DNA of 64,000 nt from Flavobacterium sp. UGB4466 (GTDB lineage: Bacteria > Bacteroidota > Bacteroidia > Flavobacteriales > Flavobacteriaceae), in assembly GCF_903469665.1 (NCBI RefSeq), contig NZ_CAGKLC010000001.1, forward strand, positions 109,710-173,709, in the 5' to 3' direction. Position 1 is the stretch's first letter; every line of letters starts with the position of its first letter. This document shows, in pieces, positions 44,784-55,900 of this stretch. The position numbers and the translations under genes are program-made. A model generated the notes under the pieces. The model was not told the origin of the DNA, did not search any database, and was given only the letters and a program-made list of their open reading frames with translations.

Positions 44784-46103
44784 TTAATGTATTATAGTGT
44801 TTAAAATAAAAATGAAAATGATTCCTAAAACGGATACTAAGGATTCCATAACGGTCCATGATTTGAAAGTATCTTTCAGGCTGATGTTAAAATATTCTTT
44901 GAACATCCAAAAGCTTGGGTCGTTTACGTGAGAGCACATTAAACTTCCTGCTCCAACAGACAGTACTAATAGGTTAGGGTCAAGTCCGGCAGTTTGCAAT
45001 AAAGGCAATAGAACCGTGGCGGTCATTAGTCCGGCCGCTGTTGCTGAACCTACGCAAACACGAATGATCGCTGCCATCATCCATGCCAATAAATAAGGAT
45101 GAATGTTGATTTGTGTTAAAGCTGTAACGATGGTTTCGTTTACACCGCTTACAATCATGACTTCTTTCAGACCGCCGGCCCCTCCAACAATTAAAACGAT
45201 TAAGGCAACATCTTTGATCGCAACGGCATAGTCCTCCATTACTGAGGTAATGCTGCGGTTCATTCTGATGCCTAAAGTGTAAGTACAGATCAGTAAAGAG
45301 ATCAGCATAATCATGCTTGGTTCTCCAATTGTTTTGCAGATATCAGCCAGAGTTTCATTTTTAGAAATCATAGGTGCTATCGAAGTCACTGTTAATCCAA
45401 AAACCGGAAATAAAGCAGAGAACAGACTCAATGAAAAGCTTGGAAGTTTGCCTTCGTTTGCAACTTCTTCAACGTTTAAGATTTCGTGATCCGATTCGGT
45501 TTTGATGTTTTTGAGTAAATTCGAAAACAATAGACCTGCAATAAAAATGGTTGGTATGGCGATGATAATTCCATAAACTAAAACGAGTCCAAGATCGGCA
45601 TTAAAAATACTGCTTAAAGCCATTGGAGACGGATGTGGGGGTAAGAAACCGTGTGCTACTGAAAGCGACGCCAGCATTGGAATACCCAGATATACTTTTG
45701 ACAGCTTAAATTGATGGGCTACTGAGAAGATTAAGGGTACTAACAAAACAAAACCAACACTATAAAATAGAGGTATCCCAACAATAAATCCGGTAATCAT
45801 TAAGCCAAGGCGAACGTATTTTTTACCCGTCCATCCCATAACCGTTTTGGCAATAACATTGGCGGCGCCTGATGAAACGGTAAGTTTACCAATACAGGTT
45901 CCGAAAACAATAATCAGCGTAATAGATCCTAACATTTCGCCCAAACCTTTTTGTACAGTTTGTGATAAAGTATTTATTGGCAGGCCTAAAAAAAGGCCTG
46001 CTAGTAAAGCTGTTATGATAAAGGCAATAAACGGATTGATTTTAAACCAGGCGATCTGGACGATTAGAAACGCAATGCATGCCGTAAGAATTAAAATGCT
46101 CAT
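44784..46103 (-). CDS. GntP-family gluconate:H+ symporter
   Basis: The 439-residue inner-membrane protein has about 12 membrane segments. Family motifs are FGTCIGKLTVSSGAANVIA, GFLPPHPSPMALS and VGAGSLMCSHVNDPSFWMFKEYFNIS. Members import gluconate and related aldonic or keto-deoxy acids. In this locus the substrate may be (N-acetyl-)D-glucosaminate, an aldonic acid of the same length; this is inference. Its gene is 4 bases upstream of ridA. The gap to the susD gene upstream contains palindrome B and no GCA-N8-GCA motif, so read-through from susCD is likely. Confidence 0.92.
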   Translation of the reverse strand: MSILILTACIAFLIVQIAWFKINPFIAFIITALLAGLFLGLPINTLSQTVQKGLGEMLGSITLIIVFGTCIGKLTVSSGAANVIAKTVMGWTGKKYVRLGLMITGFIVGIPLFYSVGFVLLVPLIFSVAHQFKLSKVYLGIPMLASLSVAHGFLPPHPSPMALSSIFNADLGLVLVYGIIIAIPTIFIAGLLFSNLLKNIKTESDHEILNVEEVANEGKLPSFSLSLFSALFPVFGLTVTSIAPMISKNETLADICKTIGEPSMIMLISLLICTYTLGIRMNRSITSVMEDYAVAIKDVALIVLIVGGAGGLKEVMIVSGVNETIVTALTQINIHPYLLAWMMAAIIRVCVGSATAAGLMTATVLLPLLQTAGLDPNLLVLSVGAGSLMCSHVNDPSFWMFKEYFNISLKDTFKSWTVMESLVSVLGIIFIFILNTIIH

Positions 46104-46153
46104 TTATCTGTTGTATTAGTAACTCCGCAGAGTGTAATTCGTAAAAAATTGAT

Positions 46154-46303
46154 TTAACACATAGAAACATAGATTTTTTTACTTCATAAAAGAATAACAA
46201 AAAAAGTTAGCTTTTAAAACATAGTCCCGATGCATCGGGATATGTGTAAATGCAAGTGAAACATCTTTTTAGGATTGCAGGATCTATGTCTCTATGTGTT
46301 TAA
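46154..46303. repeat. Palindromic repeat element B (inverted copy of element A)
   Basis: The arms TTAACACATAGAAACATAG (46154-46172) and CTATGTCTCTATGTGTTTAA (46284-46303) are inverted. A small CCCGATGCATCGGG palindrome lies inside. It may also act as an mRNA hairpin between susD and gntP. Confidence 0.88.
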
Positions 46304-46324
46304 ATTAATTATAGCAATGGATTT

Positions 46325-47857
46325 TTATTGTTTATCCCACCAGATTCTTGTAGTAAAAGTATCAGGTCCTTGTTGTTTAACCGCTTCTGCTAAGTTAGTT
46401 GTATTTACTGAATATTCACTGGTTGGATATCTAAGACGCCTTGGTATTGTGCCATTTGTTACATTTCCAGGGAAATTTACGGGAGTTAAAACAGGGTATC
46501 CGGTTCTTCTCCAATTGGCATAAATTTCCTGTTCGTCCACAAATAAAGCTACATAAACCTGGGTATGAATTTGATTCATTTTGGCTTCAAAAGTCCCTGT
46601 TGCGTTATAAGGATTAGCCGTTAAATAAGGAGTTGCATCTGTAATGGCGTAGGATGTTCCATAAATTCCCATATTTAGGAAAGATGCTTTCACTCCTTTT
46701 TCATATAAGTCCTTATCAGTTTCGGCGGTGTACCATCCTCTTGCAGCAGCTTCGGCCAGATATAAATTAGTTTCGGCATTGCTTATTAATACCAGCGGAG
46801 CATCGAATCTTAAAATGGTATTTTGATTTGGCTCAGAATAAGTGGCTTGCTCTAATGGTGCTAATGCTGTTGTGGTTCCATTTGGGAAACCTTTCTGCAC
46901 GGCCGGGTTAGTATTTTGTATAGTTCCTTGCCAAACTCCGGCGTAAACACTGATTCGCGGGTCAGCAGTAGTTTTTAATAAGTCAATGAAAGTTTTGGCT
47001 AGTTTGCCTCCCTCAGTATTAGCTTGACCGTATGATCCGCTTGCATAATCTCCGGTTCTTGAGTCAAAAGCAACGGGGTTTCTGTTGAAGTTATTTGGGC
47101 CGTCGGTATAGTTCATGATGGCATTGTCTGCTCCATTAACGATTACTCCGCCTGCAATGGCTTTGGTAACCCAGGTTTTTGATAAAGCGGGATCCGCTTT
47201 AGTTAAACGCAAGCCTAAGCGAAGCATTAGGGAGTAAGAGAATTTCTTCCATTTGGCAACATTTCCGTTATAGATAAAATCAGCAGTACCGAAACTCGGT
47301 TTCGCTGGATCCAGTGCAGTCGCAGCTTCATCAAGCTCTTTTAATAAATCTTTATAGATGAATTCCTGCGAGTCATATTTTGGAAGAAGTAGATTTGTAG
47401 TGTATGCCTGTACTGCTTGAGAGTAGGGAATACTTCCGTACAAATCTGTAATTTTATGATATAAAAAAACTTTCCAGATTCGGGCGATATTAAGTTTGTT
47501 GCTGTCGTTCGGCGTATCTTTTACGGCATTAATTACGATTTCAGTTTCATTTAATGCTGTTGGGTATGCCTGATTAAAGTAACCGGAATAGTATTTTTCT
47601 CCATCTAAGTATTTATCACCCACTCCGGAGACTTCTTTGTAAGTAGCATAATGTTGCAGCATTCCGCCACATTCAAGCATGTTAGTGAAAAAATAATTAT
47701 TAGCTAGGCCGTCAATTTGAGCTCTGCTGAAAATAAAATTAGGATTTGGTTTTTCAACGGCATTGGGATTAGTGTTAATTTCTTCAAAATCTTTGGTGCA
47801 CGCTGTCATGCAACCCAACAGTATGCCTGAAATGTATAATAGGGTTATCTTTTTCAT
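46325..47857 (-). CDS. SusD/RagB-like outer membrane nutrient-binding lipoprotein (pair 1)
   Basis: Surface lipoprotein that lids the SusC channel and binds substrate. The ATG at 47857 is used, giving 510 residues, because MKKITLLYISGILLGC reads as a lipoprotein signal. An upstream in-frame ATG at 47905 would add an unlikely 16 residues and overlap susC. Lipidation is probably at Cys16 or Cys20. The family features are TKDFEEINTNPN after the lipobox, the TPR-like helices (KLNIARIWKVFLYHKITDLYGSIPYS), and the tail PRRLRYPTSEYSVN. It belongs to the SusD-like group with a helical bundle near the ligand site. Transcribed after its SusC partner, 34 bases on. Confidence 0.93.
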   Translation of the reverse strand: MKKITLLYISGILLGCMTACTKDFEEINTNPNAVEKPNPNFIFSRAQIDGLANNYFFTNMLECGGMLQHYATYKEVSGVGDKYLDGEKYYSGYFNQAYPTALNETEIVINAVKDTPNDSNKLNIARIWKVFLYHKITDLYGSIPYSQAVQAYTTNLLLPKYDSQEFIYKDLLKELDEAATALDPAKPSFGTADFIYNGNVAKWKKFSYSLMLRLGLRLTKADPALSKTWVTKAIAGGVIVNGADNAIMNYTDGPNNFNRNPVAFDSRTGDYASGSYGQANTEGGKLAKTFIDLLKTTADPRISVYAGVWQGTIQNTNPAVQKGFPNGTTTALAPLEQATYSEPNQNTILRFDAPLVLISNAETNLYLAEAAARGWYTAETDKDLYEKGVKASFLNMGIYGTSYAITDATPYLTANPYNATGTFEAKMNQIHTQVYVALFVDEQEIYANWRRTGYPVLTPVNFPGNVTNGTIPRRLRYPTSEYSVNTTNLAEAVKQQGPDTFTTRIWWDKQ

Positions 47858-47891
47858 GTCTTTTAGTTTAAAAATTAGGGATAGGGGGTGT

Positions 47892-50800
47892 TTAAAATTT
47901 AACATTTAAATTTAAACCGAAACTTCTGGTTCTCGGAACTCCAAATTGTTCTATACCCTGAGCATTTCCGGCACTAAATACAGATTCCGGGTCTACGTTT
48001 GGAGTCTTTTTGTAAAGAATGAATAAGTTTCTTGCTATGAAAGAAATGGATATACTTTGAAGTTTTGATAAACTGCTTATTTTTTCAATAGGGAATTGAT
48101 ATCCAATAATAACTTGTCTTAGTTTTATAAAGCTTGCGTCGTAGACAAATTCTGATGAAATGTTTTTTAGACCATCATAATAATTTCTAAGGTCTTTAGG
48201 AGCAATTACCATATCTACCGGATTTCCTTTAGTATCAACACCCTTAATTGGTAAGCCGTTTTCACGACCTTCAAGTGTTAATTTGGTTAATCCCATACGG
48301 GTTCCATATAAATCAGTTCCGGAGTATAAACTACCACCAAATTTACCGTCGATCAGGAAGCTTAAAGATATGTTTTTGTATTTAAATTCATTATTAAGTC
48401 CTGCTGTCCAAGGATGAACACCCTGTCCCAGCTCCTGAAGCGGACCTCTTGCTACGGTTGCGGTATTGCCACTTACATTGTAAACAGTATTTCCGTTTGC
48501 ATCTTTAAGCGGTTTATACCCTTTAATAGTGCTGTAAGGGCGTCCTACGTCACTCGTAATAAGGGCATAATCGTTTACAGAAATTGCCATCGTAATCGAG
48601 TTTAATTGATCTGTAAGTGCTTCAACGGTATTTTTGTTATAGGCTCCGTTAATACTTGCGTCCCAGGAGAAATTACTATTGTTTATGATTTTACTGCTAA
48701 TTAATAATTCGACTCCTTTATTTCTCATTTTTCCAATGTTTAGCAAAGCCGTATTTGCACCTGATGCATTTGAAATGGTCGTTTGCACAATGTCATTTGT
48801 GGTAGCACGGTTGTACCAGGCAAAGTCAACATTCAAACGATTGTTAAAGAAGCCCATATCGGTTCCAATTTCAAAGGTTGTTGAAGTTAAGGGGCTTAAT
48901 GTAGGATTTGGTACTCTTGTTCCTGTAGGGACTTGTACATGTTGGTTTTTGTGTCCTCCCTGAACCATTGAATACGATCGATTTAGGGCGTATGGATCTG
49001 GTGTAGCACCTCCAACCTGGGCCCATGAAGATCTCAGTTTTGTAAATGAAATCCACTCCGGCATTTTTACAATATCAGAAAGAATGATACTTGTTCCTAT
49101 GGAGGGGTAGAACACTTTATTGTTTTCTTTAGATAGGGTTGAAAACCAATCCTGACGTCCTGTAACGTTTAGGAAAATTACATTTTTGTAATCCAGATCT
49201 GCGGAAGCATAAACAGAGTTTGTTTTTGTTTTTCCATAAGGATAAGTATACGATAAAGTAGTAAAATTGGTTGGAGCGAAAAAATCATCAAGGACAAAAT
49301 TTGAACCCTCAAGGCTTACTTCATCGCGTAAGGTTGTACGGGAGTTTACTCCAAGTAATGCATTCAGAGAAAAATCTTTATACAAGTTCTTTTTGGTATA
49401 GTTTAGTATAGCTTCTGAGTTCAGGTTTGACAGCTTTACGCGGGAACCTTGTGCGTATCCAATTGGATTGTTTAAGCTTGTCTTTGGAATGTATCCAAAG
49501 TAATCGTAATCTGTGTAATCCTGTCCAATTCTTCCCTGAAGAAATAGTTCGGGTGTAAAGTTTAATTTTACGTTTAACATTCCAAGGAAACGATTTTTAG
49601 TGTCCCTGTTTTTGATTTTATTGATGGTGAAGTAAGGGTTTGTTGCAACCGGAACAGGATTCCATGCTATTTCTTTACCGTTTTCGTCATAACCAGGTGA
49701 AAGATTTCTAATGTCTAAAGTGTTAGCAAGCAGATAGGTGGCCCAGTTCGGGTTGGCTTCTGCATCGGAAACCGTAATTCTGTTGTTTGATTTCTCTATA
49801 TTGTATTGTGCGACTACATCAAATTTTAACCAATTGGTTAAGTTTACATTGCTGGCAATGTTGACACTTTTACGGTTGAAATCAGAATTTGGTACAATAG
49901 ACTGGTTGTCTGTATTAGAGAAGGAAAGACGTCCTGAGGCTTTTTCGTTTCCTCCTGAAAGTGCGATCGAATTGATAAATGTTGTTCCGGTTTCGTAGAA
50001 GTTTTTGATGTTGTTTTTTTGAGCAACATAAGGTCTTTTTACTCCGTCAAATTGAATAACATCAGTTCCGTCTATTTTTGCTCCCCACGACCAGCGACCA
50101 AATTCTATAGCTTTTTCTTTCGTTAATGGTTTTTGTCCTGCATCTCCGGCTCCGTACTCGTACTGCCAGTCCGGGATCACAGCCGGGGTTTCAAAAGTAT
50201 AAGAGGAATTGAGTTCTACACCGATACCCTTTTGTGCGCCTCCTCTTTTGGTTTGAATAAGAATTACACCATTGGCAGCATTTGCTCCATAAAGAGCAGC
50301 TGCAGTTCCTCCTTTTAATACCGTGATGCTTTTAATGTCATCGGGATTGATAACTGAGGTACCGTCACCTCTATCGACGTTCATTCTTGGTGAGCCTGCT
50401 CCGTTTCCGGTTCCAGGCAGATTGAGTTGTGTATTGTCAATTGGTAAGTCGTTTACCACATACATGGGCTGGTTGTTTCCGTTTAGGGAACCATTTCCAC
50501 GAATGATCACCCTGGTTGATCCGTTTGCGCCTGTTGCAGAGCTGCTTACGTTTACCCCGGCAATTTTACCTACTAAAGCGTTTGTGATATTGGTTTCTTT
50601 TGCCTTGGTGAATTCAGTTCCTTTTAATTCGGTAACAGCATAGGCAACTGCTTTGTTACTTTTTTTAACCCCTAATGCGGTTACTAATACCTGCTCCAGT
50701 ACATTTTCGGCAGGTTTTAAACTTATTACTACATCTGTGACCTTATCTAGTTTATACTCTAAAGTTCCATAGCCCATGTAAGAAATGATGATGTGAGTTT

Positions 50801-51047
50801 CATTTTCCGGAACATTTAGTTTAAATTTTCCTGTTTCATCGGTTATAGTAGCTGTTTTCGAATTGCTTTTAGCATAAATAGTAGCTCCGGCAATTGGCAT
50901 TCCATCGTCCTGACCAATGACCTGGCCCGAAATTTCAATCTGACTGCTTTTTTGTTCAAAGAGGTGCGTTTTAATTGCAGTCTCTTTTGCATTTACTGAG
51001 AAGATTACTCCCCCAATAAATACTAATGAAATTAGCTTTGCTTTCAT
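47892..51047 (-). CDS. SusC/RagA-like TonB-dependent outer membrane transporter (pair 1)
   Basis: The 1051-residue protein has a signal peptide (about 1-20). A CarboxypepD_reg-like domain follows (about 37-115: IEISGQVIGQDDGMPIAGATIYA). The TonB plug has GKIAGVNV, RVIIRGNGSLNGNNQPMYVVNDLPI and GGTAAALYGANAANGVILIQTKRG, and a 22-stranded barrel ends FGLNLNVKF. It imports oligosaccharides across the outer membrane with its SusD. The promoter (51091-51098) and two GCA-N8-GCA operators upstream are separated from the preceding susD gene by a terminator. Confidence 0.95.
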   Translation of the reverse strand: MKAKLISLVFIGGVIFSVNAKETAIKTHLFEQKSSQIEISGQVIGQDDGMPIAGATIYAKSNSKTATITDETGKFKLNVPENETHIIISYMGYGTLEYKLDKVTDVVISLKPAENVLEQVLVTALGVKKSNKAVAYAVTELKGTEFTKAKETNITNALVGKIAGVNVSSSATGANGSTRVIIRGNGSLNGNNQPMYVVNDLPIDNTQLNLPGTGNGAGSPRMNVDRGDGTSVINPDDIKSITVLKGGTAAALYGANAANGVILIQTKRGGAQKGIGVELNSSYTFETPAVIPDWQYEYGAGDAGQKPLTKEKAIEFGRWSWGAKIDGTDVIQFDGVKRPYVAQKNNIKNFYETGTTFINSIALSGGNEKASGRLSFSNTDNQSIVPNSDFNRKSVNIASNVNLTNWLKFDVVAQYNIEKSNNRITVSDAEANPNWATYLLANTLDIRNLSPGYDENGKEIAWNPVPVATNPYFTINKIKNRDTKNRFLGMLNVKLNFTPELFLQGRIGQDYTDYDYFGYIPKTSLNNPIGYAQGSRVKLSNLNSEAILNYTKKNLYKDFSLNALLGVNSRTTLRDEVSLEGSNFVLDDFFAPTNFTTLSYTYPYGKTKTNSVYASADLDYKNVIFLNVTGRQDWFSTLSKENNKVFYPSIGTSIILSDIVKMPEWISFTKLRSSWAQVGGATPDPYALNRSYSMVQGGHKNQHVQVPTGTRVPNPTLSPLTSTTFEIGTDMGFFNNRLNVDFAWYNRATTNDIVQTTISNASGANTALLNIGKMRNKGVELLISSKIINNSNFSWDASINGAYNKNTVEALTDQLNSITMAISVNDYALITSDVGRPYSTIKGYKPLKDANGNTVYNVSGNTATVARGPLQELGQGVHPWTAGLNNEFKYKNISLSFLIDGKFGGSLYSGTDLYGTRMGLTKLTLEGRENGLPIKGVDTKGNPVDMVIAPKDLRNYYDGLKNISSEFVYDASFIKLRQVIIGYQFPIEKISSLSKLQSISISFIARNLFILYKKTPNVDPESVFSAGNAQGIEQFGVPRTRSFGLNLNVKF

Positions 51048-51090
51048 AATACTTTGGTTTTCATGTTTTATTTTGGTTTTTATTGGCGAT

Positions 51091-51152
51091 CAAATATATA
51101 GATAATTTTTATTCATTTGCATTTTTTTTGCATAAAGTGCATTTTTTTTGCA
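51091..51152 (-). promoter_or_regulatory. susC (pair 1) promoter with two identical operators
   Basis: On the minus strand, TATATTTG (51091-51098) is a perfect minus-7 element. Two identical copies of GCATTTTTTTTGCA lie 20 bases apart at 51119-51132 and 51139-51152, about two helical turns. This is the same 14-mer as in the hexosaminidase promoter. Confidence 0.75.
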
Positions 51153-51326
51153 ATATTTTTTTCTGAAGTGTTTTTATAATCCAAAAGAAATGAGGTTTCT
51201 AAAGGTGTTCTGAGAAAATTTTGCAGAATGAGTTTTTAGGGAAAGAATTCGTTTTAATCTTAAAATTCGTATTTTTAGAAGGGTATGAACGGGTGATTTT
51301 GCTTGTTTTTGATCGGAAAAGCCTAA

Positions 51327-51368
51327 AAAAATACCATTCATAATTCAATATAAATTACGAATGGTATT
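51327..51368 (-). terminator. Terminator of susCD pair 2
   Basis: AATACCATTC and GAATGGTATT pair. On the minus strand they are followed by seven T, after the susD stop. Confidence 0.85.
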
Positions 51369-51412
51369 AGGATCAACATGAAAGGAGTGGTGTTGGGTTA
51401 GGGTTTAGCGGT

Positions 51413-52915
51413 TTAATCTACATCCCACCAAACTTTAGCCAGCCAGCTGTTGTTGTTGTATTTGGCACTGGCGGCCAAAAAGTTTTCTCGGTTGTTGGTC
51501 GATTCTTCCACCGGATAGGGTATTCTTGTAGGCATAATACCTCGGGTTTCAGAGTCTGCACGAGTAATTTTTATCATCACGGGGAAGTTTGTTCTTCTGT
51601 AATTGCTATAAGCTTCCATTCCGTTTAAGAATAAAGTGAGCCATTGTTGTGTGGCAATTTCTTCCAATTCTTTTCCAGGGGTAAGACTTTTAGTAGCAAG
51701 AAAAGAAGTAATAGCATTGTTGTTGATAATGCTGGCGTCTTTAAAAATAACCCATTGTCTGATACCGGCTTCGATTCCTTTTTTGTAATAATCTTTTGTG
51801 TCGCCCGGGTGGAGTCCTCTGAAAGAAGCTTCTGCCAGAAGTAATTGTGTTTCTGAATAAGTAAGATGCAGATATGGGGCACTGTTTTCGTATAAATAAG
51901 GTTGAATGGTTGATAAAGCGTCACTATCAGGTTTGTGGTCCCATCTGTAATCATTCGGATTAATGCCTTCGTAAACGCCTTTCGGATTTACTCTGAACCA
52001 TATGTTTTTTCTTGGATCATCTTTTAGGATATTTAATATTGTGATGGTAGGATGATCGTATACGCCTCCGGAACCCTTTAAGGCTTGAGAAAGTCCGTTT
52101 CCATTGTTAAAAGCACCAACTGTTTCCGGAAGGGTGGAGTCGTGTTTCATGTAGCAGTTGTCGTCGTTGCTTGTAAAGATGCCATTGGTAACCGCTTTTT
52201 TGATTTGTTCTTTCGCTAATGCCGGGTCTACTTTTGAAATTCTCATAGCAATGCGTAATCGTAAGGAATTGATCATTTTTTTCCACTTCGAGACATTGCC
52301 TTCGTAAAAGAGATCTCCTTTTATTGCATCAGTTCCAGATTGTAATTGACTTTGTGCTTCGTCTAGTACTTTAAAAAAATCGGTATAAATGTCTTTCTGA
52401 CTGTCGTATTTCGGATAGAAAATTTTCTGCAAATCGCCAAAGCCTGCTTCAGAATAGGGAACATCTCCATACAAATCGGTTAAGCGTTGATATACCATAA
52501 CTTTCAGTGTTTTTGCAACAGCATTTAAGTTGGTGTATTCTGGTTTTCCTTTTGTTCTTTCCAGAACATCTGTTAAGTTTCGCACGATTCCGCCTCCATA
52601 GTTTGAAAACCAAAGAGCGTCTTGATATTCTCTGTTAGAAATATAAAAAGAGCCATAGTTGGCGACGCTCCATGATCCGCCAAGATGTTGAATAAAACCT
52701 TCTCCATATATAAGGTTGGCTCTCCATTGCTCAAACCAGCCACCGGATAAACCGGCTTGTATTCCGGTTATCTGAGTGTAAGGTTCAATGGTTTGAAAGC
52801 CTTCAGGGTTGGTGTTTGTTTCTCTGAAAAGTTCATCGTCAGCACAGTTAGTTACGGTAAGCATTAGAAGCAAGCCTAGCGCATATTTTGTTAGTTGTAA
52901 TATATGTTTTTTCAT
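51413..52915 (-). CDS. SusD/RagB-like outer membrane lipoprotein (pair 2)
   Basis: The 500-residue protein has a signal (MKKHILQLTKYALGLLLMLT) and lipobox near Cys24 (VTNC). The N-terminal region is DDELFRETNTNPEGFQ, followed by helices with AVAKTLKVMVYQRLTDLYGDVPYSEAGF and the terminal MPTRIPYPVEES motif. SusD-family lid for the transporter encoded 18 bases upstream. It resembles the pair 1 SusD in architecture, with low overall identity, so the two pairs probably handle different but related glycans. Confidence 0.93.
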   Translation of the reverse strand: MKKHILQLTKYALGLLLMLTVTNCADDELFRETNTNPEGFQTIEPYTQITGIQAGLSGGWFEQWRANLIYGEGFIQHLGGSWSVANYGSFYISNREYQDALWFSNYGGGIVRNLTDVLERTKGKPEYTNLNAVAKTLKVMVYQRLTDLYGDVPYSEAGFGDLQKIFYPKYDSQKDIYTDFFKVLDEAQSQLQSGTDAIKGDLFYEGNVSKWKKMINSLRLRIAMRISKVDPALAKEQIKKAVTNGIFTSNDDNCYMKHDSTLPETVGAFNNGNGLSQALKGSGGVYDHPTITILNILKDDPRKNIWFRVNPKGVYEGINPNDYRWDHKPDSDALSTIQPYLYENSAPYLHLTYSETQLLLAEASFRGLHPGDTKDYYKKGIEAGIRQWVIFKDASIINNNAITSFLATKSLTPGKELEEIATQQWLTLFLNGMEAYSNYRRTNFPVMIKITRADSETRGIMPTRIPYPVEESTNNRENFLAASAKYNNNSWLAKVWWDVD

Positions 52916-52933
52916 TTCGATGCAGTTAAAAGA

Positions 52934-55900
52934 TTAGAATGATAATTGTAGGTTAAAGCCGTAAGACCTTCTGTAAGGTAAAGAGCCGTATTCGAAACCT
53001 TGTCCATTACCGCTTGTGTAAGTTGATTCCGGATCAATGTTTGGGACTTTAGAGTAAATAGTCCATAAATTTCGGGCAATAACAGAGAATTTAAATCTTT
53101 CAAACCCGGTACCTTTTAACCATTTTTTTGGAAAATCATAACCTATAGAGAGTTCTCTTAGTTTAACATAAGAGGCATCATAAATAAAGGGTTCCGGTGT
53201 GGTATCGTCTCCATATAAGCTTCTCCAGTAAGTTTGCGGATTCACCGGTGTGGTGTTGTCTTTGTATCCGGTTACATTACCGTTAGTGTCTCTAACTTCA
53301 TTTACACCGTCTACAATAAGTCCCGCACCAGGTTGTAATTTAGCGATATCTGCTGGTGTTTTTCCGGAGGCGATCTGCTGCGCAAACCACGCATTAAATT
53401 CATCTCTTCCGTCAAGAGTTCTGCTGGACAGTCCTGCAGCAGCAGCGTTAGCGTTAGTCATGGAGTATAGTTTGCCTCCAAATTTCATGTCAAGATTGGC
53501 TCTAAGACTAATTCCTTTGTAGGAGAACTCATTGGTAACCCCTCCAACCCAATCAGGTGCCGCTTTTCCAAAGCTTTCCAAAGTTGATGTCAACAGAGGA
53601 TTTCCGTTTGCTCCTATAAGAATTTGTCCATCAGGAGATCTTTGGAATTTTTTACCGTAAATCTCTGTAGTACTTTGTCCGACTTTTGCAACAATTTGAG
53701 CTCCGGCCCATCTTGCATTCGAGATCACTTGTAGGTCGGTTTTGTCTGTTAGCTCGATTAATTTGTTGTCATTTTTAGCAAAATTGAAGGTGATGTCCCA
53801 ATTAAAGCCATCTGGTTTTCTGAAAATTCCGGCGGTTATTAAGGCTTCAAAACCTTTGTTTTCAACCGTACCCGCGTTTGCATTAACGCCAACAAAACCG
53901 GAAGCTTGTGAGGTGTTTAATACAATCAGTTGATTTTTTGTTCTGGTGTAGTAATACGATAAATCAACTTGTAAGCGATTTTTAAAGAATCCTAAATCAA
54001 TTCCGGCTTCGTAGCTGGTGGTAAGTTCTGGTTTTAGGTTGTTGTTTGGAATAATATTATTGTTAATCGAACCGATAGGGTTTCCTAACAAAGGTTTGGC
54101 TTGTATGTTGTAATTTAATAAAGTGGCGTATGGAGCTTCCAGTGCTTTTGCGGTAGTTGCCCAGGAGGCTCTGATCTTTCCAAAAGTTAACACGTCATTC
54201 TTAATGTCCAATCCATCAGTAAAAATAAAACTGGAAGATACAGACGGATAAAAATAGGAATAGTTATTATTATCAAGAGAGGTTATGGCTGAGGCCAGAG
54301 TTGAGTTCCAGTCGTTACGTCCCGTAAAATCAAGGAATAAATAGTTTTTGTAATTGGCTCTCACGTAGGTGTATAAAGAGCGTACTAATATTTCATCATT
54401 TGTTTTCGGACTTAAGACTGAGGATAGAAAGTTAGATTGTTTGTTTACTCCATTAAAAAACATGTCCGAAAGAGCTACCCCCGAAACAATTCTTTGGGTG
54501 TTTCTTTGGTTAGCACCAACGCCCACTGACAGATTAAAATCGCCGAACGATTTCTGAGCATTTAATAAGGCTTCGGCGTTGTATTCCTGAAAGGTTGTAC
54601 TGCTGTTGATTAAAGATCCATTCTGCCTTGCAGTCCAGGTGGTTCCTTCGTTGACAAAATCAGAACTTTCAAATGTAAATCGATCAATTCCTGCTCTTCC
54701 GGTAGCGCTTAGCCAATCGGTAAAGGCATAGGTTGCGCTGAAATTCCCTAATATTCGGTGTTTTTCGGTTACATTTTTGTTTTCGTCTAATACAAAGTAA
54801 GGATTTAATTTATTTGGGTCGGAGTTCCATTGATAGTAGTTGCCGTTTGGATCTTCATAATTTTTTAACCAGGCTTGATTGAAGTTTGGTGCGAGTGAGG
54901 TTACTGTCAATCCAAGATTGCCGGCATCGTCTGAAAGGGCGGGTCTGTTGTTGGTGTTTTCTGTAATGTAATTGAATTTGGCATCTAATGTCAGTTTTTT
55001 GATTTGAGAATTGACACCTAATGTGAATGTATTTCGTTTAAGACCGGTTTTAGGAACGATATCTGTAGCATCAATATTGGAATAGTTTAATCTGAAGGTG
55101 GTATTATCTCCACCGCCTGAAAGACTAATGCTGTTGTTTACGGTTACGGCTGTTCTGAAAAAATCTTTAAAGTTGTTTTTCATGTATTCGTAAGGTTTGT
55201 AGGATCCGTCAAAGATTCGAACTGAAGTGTTGCCGGGAGATCCGAATCGTGGACCCCAGGCGCTGGTAGTAGCATTTCGTCCATTTGCGATTTCATCAGT
55301 ATTTGGCAGTGTTCCATTTGTTCCTGTGCCATATTCTTTTTGGTAGTCTTTGTATCTTGAATTGATTTGGTCAAAAGTAGTAGTGCTGTTCCAATCGACT
55401 TTCAAAGAGTTTCTTTTTCCTTTTTTGGTAGTAATAACAATGACACCATTGGCGCCACGTTCTCCGTAAAGAGCACTGGCAGCTCCTCCTTTTAGCACAG
55501 AAATATTTTCAATGTCATCTGTATTTATACTGGACAATCCATCTCCATTGTCTCTTCCTTCGGAGTATCTGGCCGATTTATTGTCTGTTATGCTTCCAAG
55601 TCCGGTGTTTCCCAAGGTAACTCCGTCTACAACATAAAGGGGTTGGTTGTCTCCGCTTATAGATCGGTTCCCTCTTATTACAATTCTGGAACTGCCTCCA
55701 ATACCTCCTGTGGTTTGAGAAATGTTAACACCTGCTACCTTTCCGTACAAAGATTGGGCAACACTTATTGTGGGATTGTCCGCCAGATCTTTTCCTTTTA
55801 CGTCCTGAAAAGAATAGCCCAGTTCTTTTCTTTCTCTTTTTAGACCTAATGCAGTAACTACCACACCGGAAAGGGCTGTTGCTGCGGCTTCTTTTAGTTT

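Noticed and set aside
36748..46103. Uronate or pectin degradation locus
   Set aside because: KDG kinase and KDPG aldolase would fit, but no uronate isomerase, reductase, lyase or GH28/GH88 gene is present, while the D-amino-acid-type enzymes and RidA would be unexplained.
47858..47905. Longer start for the pair 1 SusD gene
   Set aside because: It would place residues ahead of a clear lipoprotein signal and overlap the susC stop.
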